Assembly (NCBI GenBank): GCA_964030475.1
Contig: CAXIPT010000003.1
Location: forward strand, 6,392,511-6,456,510
Length of the DNA: 64,000 bases
Direction: 5' to 3'
Origin: Tethya wilhelma
Taxonomy: Eukaryota; Porifera; Demospongiae; Tethyida; Tethyidae
Made by a program: the position numbers and the translations under genes. Position 1 is the stretch's first letter. Each line of letters starts with the position of its first letter. Shown piece after piece: positions 1 through 11,562 of the stretch. The notes under the pieces were generated by a model that was not told where the DNA came from, did no database searches, and saw nothing but the letters and a program-made list of their open reading frames with translations.

Positions 1-39
1 TATATAAAGTTCTGTGATAACATTTTCCCACACGTACAG

Positions 40-331
40 CGCGCTGGAGGATGGGCAGGGCTGATCGTACTGTTCGCAATCTTCCTGATGATCTGCAACT
101 GTGTGTGTTGTTGCTTCATCTGTGGCCTGTGTTGTAGCAAAGAAAGGAAGCCACCCGCAGTCAAGCTAGGCATTGGAGCTGTGACTTTCTTGCTTGTTGT
201 TGTTAGCATGTGAGTATGCTCTACTTTCTCATGCAGGCATGTACACACTCACTATTACATACGTACACACACACACACACTCACTATTACATGCGTACAC
301 ACACGCACACACACATACACTGGCACGCACA

Positions 332-412
<81 letters not shown>

Positions 413-930
413 ACACCTGACAACAGTATGGGCACTCTCCAACAATGACATTGGTCCTCTGGTGGTGTTTTCCAACATTNNNNNNNNNNNNNNNNNNNNN
501 NNNNNNNNNNNNNNNNNNNNNNNNNNNNNNNNNNNNNNNNNNNNNNNNNNNNNNNNNNNNNNNNNNNNNNNNNNNNNNNNNNNNNNNNNNNNNNNNNNNN
601 NNNNNNNNNNNNNNNNNNNNNNNNNNNNNNNNNNNNNNNNNNNNNNNNNNNNNNNNNNNNNNNNNNNNNNNNNNNNNNNNNNNNNNNNNNNNNNNNNNNN
701 NNNNNNNNNNNNNNNNNNNNNNNNNNNNNNNNNNNNNNNNNNNNNNNNNNNNNNNNNNNNNNNNNNNNNNNNNNNNNNNNNNNNNNNNNNNNNNNNNNNN
801 NNNNNNNNNNNNNNNNNNNNNNNNNNNNNNNNNNNNNNNNNNNNNNNNNNNNNNNNNNNNNNNNNNNNNNNNNNNNNNNNNNNNNNNNNNNNNNNNNNNN
901 NNNNNNNNNNNNNNNNNNNNNNNNNNNNNN

Positions 931-975
<45 letters not shown>

Positions 976-1951
976 CTCGCATATGCATGCATCAATATGC
1001 AGTGATCTTGTTGTCACAGGAGTCGTTACATTAGTGACAAGTATTGGAATTGCAATGGTTTTTGCAGAGTTGGTTGTAAGTACTCGGTATTATTTCCAAA
1101 ATGCCCAAATAGGCATGTTCTAACATAATGTTATACATATTCTCTCTCACACCATACTCTCCTTCTCTCACACACACACATACACACACTCCAGATCTAT
1201 GCAGATACATGTGTTATATTGTATGACATCGTTCCTAATGTCTGTATAGATCCTGTGAGTTGAGCACTACCATGAATGATGAACACAAGTAACTTTTGTT
1301 ATACTATTTCACGTATATAGGCCTTCCTGTCTGCCAACATTGCTCTGGAAGGGTTCTGCAACACAACTCTGTATGTCTAACAAGCAAGGTTTAGATTGTA
1401 ATTGGCTACCCTGCATCCTTCCCTGTTTCCCAGGGTGGTTTGATTCACACTCCCACACGCATGGCAATTACCCAGCTGATTACCCACATAGTCTTCCTGT
1501 ATTATTACAATTTTAATATCTTGTTGTCAGGACATATGGTTTCTCCCTGTTCTTTATTGGAGTAGTCCTTATTCTCCTGTTGCTCCTCGTCATGTTGTTC
1601 GGGGCCATATATGGTGCCTCACTGACAGGGTAGGTGCTGTGTCAATAGCTATGGTGCTGTCCTCTTTAGATCCAGAGATGTTTGTTTGTTTGTTTTCTTT
1701 AGGAAACGAGTTGTAGAGATTTCTGTGTCTGCAGATGAAGTATGGACTGCTGAGGACCCAGTTCGTGGAACACAGTAAGTCTTTTTCGTTTAATAAAATG
1801 ATTTCTTTTTTGCTGTTTTTGCTGTTGCTTAGGATTAGCTTTTCTATCTAATTATGTTTTTTTTTGTTTGTTTGTTTGCTTGTTTGTTTACAGGATCAAC
1901 TATAATTCAGAAGATGAAGTTCCCTTGATGGGACCTGTTACTGACAATTAG
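40..1951 (+). CDS. Five-TM tandem family, member A (5' partial, interrupted by gap)
   Basis: Exons read by splice sites and homology to the neighbouring paralogues: 40-209 (TM1, Cys-rich turn, start of TM2), gap at 480-930 where exons 3-4 are expected, then 1003-1075 (TM4), 1195-1254, 1321-1370, 1531-1629 (TM5, ending GASLTG), 1703-1774 and 1894-1951 (stop TAG). The first visible exon has the run CNCVCCC just after TM1, which could be lipidated; that is inference. The 170, 73, 50, 99 nt exon lengths and phases match members B and F closely. The second ectodomain has a Cys followed by an N-glycosylation sequon (FCNTT). The first exon lies left of the window. Function unknown; probably a plasma-membrane protein. 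Confidence 0.7.
257..415. repeat. (CA)n microsatellite
   Basis: Long CA/CACACG dinucleotide tract in an intron of member A. The long open frames here are low-complexity artefacts. Confidence 0.95.
480..930. other. Assembly gap (Ns)
   Basis: 451 undetermined bases inside member A, flanked on the right by a CT repeat (931-972). It should contain the exons for the first ectodomain and TM3 of this gene. Confidence 0.99.
931..972. repeat. (CT)n microsatellite
   Basis: Pure CT tract abutting the N gap. Confidence 0.95.
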
Positions 1952-2222
1952 TCTGTGATTAAAACTTGAGGAACATTGACTGTACACCTTATTATGTATT
2001 ATTGTGTTGCACATGTAGACGTCTTGCTTGTTCCTTTAATATAATTATGGCTGTTTATTAATACTGTGATTTTTTTGCGTTGGAGTTTACCTCTATAGGC
2101 TACACAAGAGGTGAAAATGAATTCATAGCCTCATGAATCACAACATAGCCACAGCAATGACAATAATTAAGTAATAGTGTGTGCATTTATGCATAACTTT
2201 GTACTTAAGTAAACAAGAAGCC

Positions 2223-4047
2223 ATGGTTAAGTGCCAAGCTAGTCCACTGGTCTTGCATCTCCACACTCTTGCTTTCTACCCTGACAACACGCCTCAGAAT
2301 GAGACCATAGAAACTTACTTTACAGATGACAGTTTTACCAGCTATGTGGAGGTAAGCCAATTAATTTAAACGAGGTTTGTTTATGACAACTGGCATGCAA
2401 TTTACGTAGTACAAACCTACCTTGCATGCTCTGTAGTAGACTTATATAAAGTTGCTTAGATGTCCTAACTTCCTAGTACTGTACTTGTCAACAAACATTG
2501 TTAAGGATGCTGATTGACTGTTTAATGTGGCATTTAATTATGGCAGAGGGTGCTCATTTGGGGAAGTCTCATTGGACTGGTAGGGACGGTGCTACTCATC
2601 TGCAACTGTGTGTGCTCCTGTTGTGTGTGTGGATTCTGTTATGGAGGCGGGATCAAACCAAAGGCCTTACGGATCTCCTTAGGACTCACCACCATCATTC
2701 TCACTCTCCTCACACTGTACACTGAAAATTAAAGTTTATAGATTGAGCAGTTGTTCAGAGCATTACTATCTTATTTGATGTTGTATATTACAGATCAGTT
2801 TTATCGGTGGAGCTGTGGCTGAATGTTGAAATTGACAAGAATATAGATAGCTATACTACAGACGTAGTGATCTTTGCTAACTCCTCTGATGTTCAAGAGT
2901 TGGTTGAAAATGTGCTCCCTGGTATTGAAAATAAGAGGTACGAACATACAATACCCCCTCTACACTAGCTGTATCGATATCATTACCTGTAATATATACT
3001 CACAGGTACATCACAACTATTGTGTACATAGTCCTTCTGTTGGTCATTATGTTTCTGACTCTTCTGTCGGCTCCACTGGCACCAGTTTGCAAGAGCCCGG
3101 CTCTTCTCTTTGTGTACGTCAATTGCAATAGAGTAGCGACATTGCATGAGGTGTGGTTGGTTGACTCAATGTAATATCGCTATATATTGTAGGATGCTTA
3201 TTGTTGTCAGTGTGGTGTCATTCATAACTCTCATTATGGTGACATTGACGTTTATCACTGTAGTGGTGAGTGATATTTGATTCCACTCTCTTCTCTTGAT
3301 CCTTGAATATCTGAGTGGTACTTATTTATTGTTGCTATAATAGCTTTACTCTGATATCTGTATTGGATTGTACAACATCAACCCTGATCTGTGTGCAGTC
3401 TCAGAGACTATAGTGAGTGCAGTATTAAAACTTATTATCAGACATGAGAGCAAGTTCCCATTATTTTTATCACATCACAGAATTCAAATGAAGTAGACTG
3501 GAAAGGAATCTTGAATAGTTTCTGCAATGAAACAATGTGAGTACAGAAAACAGCTGGACAGATTGTGTACCATTAGATTTTTTTTCCTCTCAGCTCAGCC
3601 TGTCACATGGATTGCTCTATTTATTTATCCCTACACAGAACGTACAGCTTTCTTTTCTTTCTCTTTGGAATGTTTGTGATCCTTCTACTGGTCCTCATAA
3701 CAATGTTTGGACTGGCCTATGGAGCATCACTTACTGGGTTAGACTTAGTACTTACTCTAAGGTTCATAAAGGTTGATGTTTAGGCTATTATACGACTCAC
3801 ACAGAAAGAAGAGGCCAGAGATGGTAGTATTATCACCAAACGTGGTACTAGAAGCATACGGAGCTCCAGAACATGCACTAAAGTAAGTCTCAAGTTCCAA
3901 ATACAGGCACAGTTTGTGTATATATCCAACTGCACAACTACCATCAAAGATTCAGAATCTCTGTTCTTCAATAGGTCAAGTCGGAAGCAGAGTTTGCAAT
4001 TCTCAGAAGATGCAGTCCCACTACTTGGAGTAGTGGATGACATATAG
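2223..4047 (+). CDS. Five-TM tandem family, member B (complete, about 332 aa)
   Basis: Ten exons in consistent phase: 2223-2351, 2547-2716, 2794-2937, 3006-3113, 3193-3265, 3344-3412, 3481-3536, 3639-3737, 3805-3882, 3975-4047; sum 999 nt. An in-frame ATG at 2181 exists but 2223 gives an N terminus of the family's usual size. Residues about 1-43 are hydrophilic, probably outside. TM1 about 46-66 is followed by a Cys-rich turn (CNCVCSCCVCGFC), TM2 82-105, ectodomain to 148, TM3 149-170, TM4 181-208, a second ectodomain with cysteines (DICIG, LCAV, FCNET) and TM5 about 252-280. The cytoplasmic tail is short (about 50 residues). The five-TM, N-outside plan loosely recalls prominins and Tweety channels, but I see no family signature; that likeness is only topological. 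Confidence 0.8.
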
Positions 4048-4540
4048 TGCACCATGGTCATTAGGAAAGTTTTAGGGGATGTACAACATAATATTATTAT
4101 TCACTCCCAATCACACAGAAGTACTACAGCTCAGACTGTATGTGTTCATGTACTTGTGTTGTTTGGTCTTCTTTCTACAGTGCACAAATCGCTTGAACAC
4201 TATCTCATTTTCACAGGGTTGTTTTGTTGTTGTTTTTGTTGTTTTTGTTGTTATTGCTATTTTCTTTTTTGAGGTTTAATTTATTCTGTATGTCACTTTG
4301 CGATCATGAGTGTATACATGACATTTTACCATGATGCACATGCATTACATGTGCAACTATACATACATACGTCATTATTCATAAACCTCATGATATGGTG
4401 GGACTTATGAATGAACTGTGTTATGAATTTGGGTAAAGGTGGGAGGGGCTAGTTGGAGCTCTAGAAAAAAAGGGTGTGTCCATGCATGTCTGTTTATTTA
4501 TGTGGTTAGTGGTTACACACTCCACACACACAGCCTCACA
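4048..4540. other. Intergenic, members B-C
   Basis: AT-rich spacer with GTTTTTGTT-type low complexity around 4217-4270. No gene or clear element seen. Confidence 0.6.
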
Positions 4541-5773
4541 ATGACAGATGCAACCACAGAGTGTGTTCCCTTCTACCAGCAACATGCCTACTTCATTTTT
4601 GACAGAGAGGACCTTCACAGAATCTCAGACACAAGTGCTGGAGAGCTGGAATCAGTTGTCAACTTGCAAAGAACGAGAGTGGATCTATTCATGTCTGATC
4701 CCTCGACTCATGTGGTAAATCACAAATTTTAATTTAAATATTAAAGTGTGTCTACTAGTAGTATGAGGACTTAGTAAAGTGGCAAAATTCTCAATAGCTA
4801 TAGGTTAAAATTTAATGTCAATGTGGTGTATACTCAGAAAACAAATCTTTGAAAATTAATATCTTTGTATAGGATATCTTATTCTGGGGTTCATTTGCTG
4901 TGGTGATGATTCTCCTCTTTCTTCTTGGGATTTGCTGTTTCTATTGCTGCATTTGGTGTCTCTGTGTGGATGATCCTAGCCAACGGAGGAAAAAGAGTTC
5001 ACTAAGTTATGTGGTGTTTTTTGGAGTTCTATCAGTGTTGGTGATTCTTGTGAATATGTAAGTGCAAGTCCAGTTTTTGTAATCCTTTGTTAAGAAAAGA
5101 TTTTTTTTTTTCTTTTGTAGACTTATTGTGGGTCTTCTCTTTTGGCTTGAGATAAGAGTGAATGATGAGAGTAAGGTTCACATGAACACAACAGAGCTCT
5201 ACATCCAGGACAACGTGATACCAGACCACGTTACAAGGGTAGAGAGGTGGACAAACTTATTTTTCACTGCACAAGTGTACAGGTATATACATGCCCAGTC
5301 TACATGAATGTTGATCTGTACAAAAAGAAAAAATACAATGTCTGGACATGTATACAAATTTGAAAAGAGTCTAATATGCCAATAAATTTACATGTGTAAC
5401 AAACAATGACACTTCTGTGTATTCCATAGATACTGGATTTCAATCATCTATCTAGCAGTAGTAGGGTTAGTCATGATTGTGACAGCGCTGGTCATCTGTT
5501 TGTGTTCAAGGCACTACCAGCCAGCCTTTCTTGTCATGTAAGTTATAAATTTTAATTAAATGAAAAAAAAATTAATGGACATGTACACATAATAATAAAT
5601 GGGTGCTATTGTTAACCATAAATAATTCCAAATTATATTTTTCCACAGACTTCTTGGGGTAACCACAGGACTTTCTGTGATTGGGTCAGTAGTGAGTGGA
5701 ACAGCATTTGTAGGGCTCATGGTAAGTTTGATTGATGTACATCAGGTTGAATAATCTAATCTACACACGCACA

Positions 5774-5823
<50 letters not shown>

Positions 5824-7039
5824 CACTCTTAGTACATCTCCATCATGTGCTACGATCTGTCACGTCTTAGCAGGGAATCTCAATGTATAACAGAGGTCAG
5901 AGTTTAATGTAATAAATGTCTAGCAATTCATTTAGTTTCTGAACCAATTAACACTAATTACAGAACAGCAACAATCCTCCACTGACCTCACTATTGAAAT
6001 TCTGTGGAGAAGATGTGTTGTAAGTCATGTGTATACATGCATGCATTATCCAAGCATAAATCCCGCTTTAAAAATTCTCTCTCCACTATAGTATCCCCCT
6101 CTATATGGTGACTGGTCTCTTTATGCTGCTCCTGCTGGGTCTCATTCTTTTTCAGTGTGTAGGGACAGTGCTGGTAGCTTATATCCACAACATAAAGTAA
6201 GTTAGTTGGTGACTCCATGGAGTTATTCTATGTTCACTGACACTTACTGTTGTATCCAGTGAGCAGCGTGCTTCAACCAAGAGGACACCAACTCGTCAGA
6301 ACAATGAGGAGATCAATTCTAGATCCTCAACAGAACAAAGAGAGGCTAGTGCTGTCAGGTGATTTGGATTTGGTCATGTTTTAGTCTATATATAGCATCA
6401 GTGGCCATGGGGAGGATGCTATATAATTTTATCATTTTTATTTTTTTTTTCCACTTTCAGATATGAACATCGAAGGTCCATCATGAGTGTACCCACTCCA
6501 ACTCATGAACAACCATTTAACTTTTCAAGCGCCCGTGCCTGGAGCTCCACTGATGTACCCAGGTCACTCAGCAGGATGACTTCACAACCTCTAGTCAACC
6601 CATCTACAACTACCACTGAAATAGTGAGCATAAGACATAATATCATCAGGCCTATAGGTTAGAATGACTTTCATCTCAGTGCTTCTGTCTTTCAGTTGCC
6701 ATTGGAGACCATCCACTCTGCTCTTCCAGAGGAAGGACCACCTGATGTATGTATACTTGTGGTATTCATGCTCCACTTCTTGCATTGATCACAATGTCAT
6801 GCTTTTTTTCTCCTTCTCAGTATGATGAAGTGATGAGGGGAAATTACCCGAAAACTGCTGTTACAAATTTGTTCAGTGATCATCCAGATACTGGAGCTGC
6901 AAGTTCAGCATCACCAGCTGCACACAATTCTTCATCACCGCAAGAGACTGGTGCCAATAACAGCGTTAGAGTTGAGTTTGAAATTGCTGAAGATGAGTCT
7001 AGTGACAGTAGTAGCACTAACTCAAACTCAACAGAATGA
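4541..7039 (+). CDS. Five-TM tandem family, member C (complete, about 485 aa, longest tail)
   Basis: Twelve exons: 4541-4714, 4873-5057, 5121-5282, 5430-5537, 5649-5721, 5833-5895, 5964-6019, 6092-6196, 6260-6358, 6461-6623, 6696-6746, 6821-7039; sum 1458 nt, all GT-AG. The N-terminal 58 residues lack a signal peptide and are probably extracellular. TM1 (about 62-85) runs into CCFYCCIWCLC; TM2 about 100-128; ectodomain with NTT sequon to about 173; TM3 174-197; TM4 209-233; Cys-containing second ectodomain (QCITE, FCGED) to 273; TM5 274-303. The tail of about 180 residues is Ser/Thr/Pro-rich with an acidic Ser-rich end (EDESSDSSS), suggesting phosphorylation. Its last three exons are repeated at 7382-7959. 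Function unknown. Confidence 0.82.
5768..5822. repeat. (CA)n microsatellite
   Basis: CA tract in the intron before exon 6 of member C. Confidence 0.95.
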
Positions 7040-7288
7040 TTGAAGTTCTAAACAACCAGTAGCGTGAACAAGAGTGCACTTAGTGTGTCCATACAAACAT
7101 GTATCTCTATTTTAATACTGTGAACAATACACCTTGCATGAGTCCCTCATAAACCATATAGTTTGTCTGCCCTATATACGTTTGTGTGTTTCTTGCAATT
7201 TTGACTACTGCAGCTCATTATAATGTGCAGCCAGTTAAAACAATTAATGACCAACATTGCCTTTGGGGCAGTGCATGAGACATCAAAN

Positions 7289-8205
7289 ATTTGGTCATGT
7301 TTTAGTCTATATATAGCATCAGTGGCCATGGGGAGGATGCTATATAATTTTATCATTTTTATTTTTTTTTTCCACTTTCAGATATGAACATCGAAGGTCC
7401 ATCATGAGTGTACCCACTCCAACTCATGAACATCCATTTAACTTTTCAAACGCCCGTGCTTGGAGCTCCACTGATGTACCCAGGTCACTCAGCAGGATGA
7501 CTTCACAACCTCTAGTCAACCCATCTACAACTACCACTGAAATAGTGAGCATAAGACATAATATCATCAGGCCTATAGGTTACAATGACTTTCATCTCAG
7601 TGCTTCTGTCTTTCAGTTGCCATTGGAGACCATCCACTCTGCTCTTCCAGAGGAAGGACCACCTGATGTATGTATACTTGTGGTATTCATGCTCCACTTC
7701 TTGTATTGATCCCAATGTCATGCTCTTTTCTCCTTCTCAGTATGATGAAGTGATGAGGGGAAATTACCCGAAAACTGCTGTTACAAATTTGTTCAGTGAT
7801 CATCCAGATACTGGAGCTGCAAGTTCAGCATCACCAGCTGCACACAATTCTTCATCACTGCAAGAAACTGGTGCCAATAACAGTGTTAGAGTTGAGTTTG
7901 AAATTGCTGAAGATGAGTCTAGTGACAGTAGTAGCACTGACTCGAACTCAACAGAATGATTGAAGTTCTAAACAACCAGTAGCGTGAACAAGAGTGCACT
8001 TAGTGTGTCCATACAAACATGTATCTCTGTTTTAAACTAATACTGTGAACAACACACCTTGCATGAGTCCCTCATAAATAGTTTGTCTGCCCTATATACG
8101 TTTGTGTGTTTCTTGCAATTTTGACTACTGCAGCTCATTATAATGTGCAGCCAGTTAAAACAATTAATGACCAACATTGCCTTTGGGGCATTGCATGAGA
8201 CATGC
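7289..8205 (+). repeat. Near-identical duplicate of member C 3' end
   Basis: Sequence from 6367 to 7287 (intron, last three exons, 3' flank) is repeated here after the single N at 7288 with scattered substitutions and small indels. The copied exons are 7382-7544, 7617-7667 and 7741-7959, still open and encoding the same tail with a few changes (Q to H, S to N, P to L, N to D). The sharp start at the N suggests an unmerged second haplotype rather than a true tandem duplication, but a real recent duplication cannot be excluded. Confidence 0.85.
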
Positions 8206-8214
8206 TGAGAGAAA

Positions 8215-8282
<68 letters not shown>

Positions 8283-8699
8283 AAACTTAAGCACAAGTTG
8301 GACAAGAAACTATCATGAATGTTGGTAGAGTACATAACCTTCAATATGAATGCACAGCTATAAGAGCATGCAATCATTCGATCACTTGGTATACGCACAC
8401 ACCACAAACAACTCTGCCAGAAGTATACTATTTCTAATACATACACAGTGCATTTAGTAATAGCATACACTATAATTATAGTGATACAACCTGATTAGCA
8501 GTGCTAGCTGATAGCTGGATTATCATGCAGGTGTAGCACTCAATGTACATGTCAATGTACATGCTATTCTTGTGATGGCAACAGCATAATACATGTAAAT
8601 TAGATGTACCTTCAGGTTTAGGTGTGGCACATCTGTACACGTATTTGATCTTTTAACCATTGAAAAGTACTATTCTATTGTAGCTAAATCCAACCAACT
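8206..8699. other. Intergenic with (GA)n tract
   Basis: Contains a GA microsatellite at about 8217-8280, otherwise AT-rich sequence. No gene seen before the start codon of member D. Confidence 0.6.
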
Positions 8700-10902
8700 A
8701 TGGATGAGTGTAGCAACTGCAGTATCCCAGAAGTATTTGATAGCAACTACTTCCTATTCTTCAGTGATACAATCACAGTTTCCAACCTTGGAGGGGAGCA
8801 GTATCACCCTAGGACAATCATCAATGGAGATGGAAATAATATAGAAGTGTCTGTTTCTGGCACAAACAGAATACTGGTGGGTTAGATGTCCAAAGCTCAG
8901 CTTACAATGGTGGCAGATAAGTGTACACATACAAATTATATTATAGGACATCTTATTCTGGAGTTGTTTTGTTGTCATTGTGACAATACTCATTCAAGTC
9001 ACCAGCTGTTGTTTCTATTGCTGTTTGTGCTATACATGCAAGGGTCACTCCAACCCAAAGCAATGTGTTAAGCTACTTGTGCTAGTGTGTGGGTTGATAG
9101 CAGCTACTCTTGTTGCAGTGGCCATGTAAGTAGCTAGTCTACAATAGTTCTTAATTTGCATCATGGTTTAAAAACTAGAAATCACTGGGTGGCTACTGGG
9201 CTACTTTGCTACTCTATATATAGGACCAACACTAGTTTTCTGATATACTATGAGAGTGAATTGGAACACAACACACGCTCCTATGCAAGCAACACAACAG
9301 CAGACCACAATGCTTTAATTGGTACAATTATCCCATCTACTGAAGATACTGAGATAATGGAGAGCTATGCCAATGTCTTCATTCAGTTTCAAGCAAACAG
9401 GTATGACCACATGCACATGATGACTTTACATTAGTTCTGAATGTGTGATCGACTCAATCAATTAATATCTGATCAATTAACATTTTAGGTTCTATCTGTC
9501 AGTGACATTTTTAACCTTAATTTTACTCACATTGGTTTTAATTTCACTGGCTATTTGCTGTGCTCCAGTTTATAACTCAAACACCGGAGTCATAATGTAA
9601 GTCATTCAAAACTAAAAAGCACATGTTAGCTACTTACACTAAAATGACACATTTTCACATGCCCTGCCGGGGCAAACCTTTGCAGAACTATTGCATTCAA
9701 CATGATGTTTGTACTGGCTGGCTCACTTATTGCAGGCACAACATTTGGAGAACTTCTTGTATGACTAATAACTCTTACAACTACATATGAATTATTGGGT
9801 CATTATCACTGTAATCCCGGCCCCCTCTCTCCCCTCCCCACCTTTTATAGTATCTATCTAACCTATGTGTTGATCTCTACTGCATTGGTGTAATGGTTTG
9901 GTGTAGAGAAGTCAAGGTATATAAAAGCCACACTCTTACGTGCACTCATCATGAATATTGTATTATTTCTGGTATGTTTCGTATAGTCACAAAGTGAAGA
10001 CATTGCCACAAATTCACTCAGAGAACTATGTGGAGCTCAAGTGTAGTAAGTGGTTCAATTCATCACACAATTTGTACTTTAGCAAAGTAACAACAGCTAT
10101 ATAGTCATAACAAATTGCTTTTCCCTATGGACACACATGTACCTAAAGTGACCAGCTCTTTCTAGTGACTGCTCTCTACTGGTCATTGCTTCTATCAATG
10201 CTGCTGTTGCAAGTACTCTCTGGAATGTATGCTGGAACCGTAACACTTGTTAGGTTTGTACAACTATAAAGTGTCTGTGTGGATCTAGCTGTCTTAGTCA
10301 CATGCTTGATAGAGCTACACTATTGCTCATGTAGTGGTACACATGTAAAAACACAACTTGATATGTATCTCATCAATAGAGCTAGGCTGGGCCATGATGG
10401 CTCTTTGCGACAGAGACGAAGCTGGAGAAGAAACAACCTATATTCCATTCCTAGTATCCATGTTCAGCCACTTGAAGTTCAATCGGATGACTCAGAGTCT
10501 CTTCATCACAGGGAGCAACGCTCTCTAACGTTAGTTGTTAGTCAATGGGCAAGCCTGGTATTACCATTAATATGTGCCTAATAAACAATGTGAATTTAGG
10601 ATATCACTCGTCTCAGTGAACTCAGTTGAACAGACTGACCATCACATGAATGCTGATGCCAGAATCAGAGAAAACACGAGGTGTGTGTGACGTGCATGTG
10701 CAGCTACGTACTGCACAGCATAACAATTATGATTGGTGGGCCAGATAAATGTAATTCCCAACACTAATTTTGACACTGCTATGGTTACTTTTATTTATGC
10801 AGTCCTTCACAGCCAAATCAACGTGTGGTATCAGAGCCAATCGACGATGGCTCTAGAACCAACTCTTCTACAGTTTCTGCAGAGCTGAGCTTTGAATATT
10901 AA
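8700..10902 (+). CDS. Five-TM tandem family, member D (complete, about 424 aa)
   Basis: Eleven exons: 8700-8876, 8947-9125, 9224-9400, 9489-9596, 9686-9758, 9851-9916, 9987-10045, 10149-10253, 10380-10529, 10600-10680, 10803-10902; sum 1275 nt. N terminus begins MDECSNCS and is followed by TM1 with a CCFYCCLCYTC turn, TM2, an ectodomain with NTS/NTT sequons, TM3 (exon 4), TM4 (exon 5, 73 nt), a Cys-containing loop (LCVDLYC, LCGAQ) and TM5 (exon 8). The tail is basic just inside the membrane (RQRRSWRR) and then Ser/Glu-rich. Exon 8 needs the acceptor at 10148; the nearer AG choices give stops. Conserved exon phases tie it to B, C, E and F. Confidence 0.78.
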
Positions 10903-11562
10903 TAATTACTTTATAATCACAGTGTTATGTGGATACATTACTGTAGGACCATTCATCAAGTGTACACAGACTATACACTTGTAAAGCCTCAGTGTGTGCA
11001 GAGCACATGCAGAGGATTGTGGTAGTCGTTTTGTGTGTGTCATTCGTTTAGAAATGACAATTAATAATGTACTTTATATATATATACTTCATTCCCGAAA
11101 TAAACACATGCATTACTACACCAAATCAACATATATATGTCACAACACAATGTTAACTCAACAGAATACATGTAATCTCAGTGCAATCATAGGTACTGGA
11201 ACATATTATGTGCATGTGTAAAAATTGTGCAATATAATCATGGTGAGATATACTGTTAAGGCAGGTTTATGAAAACAAAGTTATTATTGAAAGCTCTAAA
11301 ATAAGCATAGCATGAAATATTTATCGGAGGGTATACACAAACTTTCAAATGAACAACAAGGAAACTCCTAGTTTCACTATATATAGTCACTAAACGCTTA
11401 TAGTAAACTGTTACATGGTACAAGATAAAAACGGCTAGAGATATAACTACTATCACCAAGTTACTGTAACAGAAAATTAGAAAAAAAACAACAACTGTAC
11501 AGCTCTCTGTCAGTGACTCTGTTTTAACAGTGACAAGGTCAAGGTTTAAGAGCTCAGCAGCA
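10903..11562. other. Intergenic, members D-E
   Basis: AT-rich spacer with no gene, clear repeat or element recognised. Confidence 0.6.

Noticed and set aside
194..1034. Long open frames on both strands through the CA repeat and N gap
   Set aside because: They are poly-TH/CV translations of microsatellite and undetermined bases, not genes.
8037..8470. Minus-strand frames rich in LSLS
   Set aside because: Translation of the GA/CT microsatellite.
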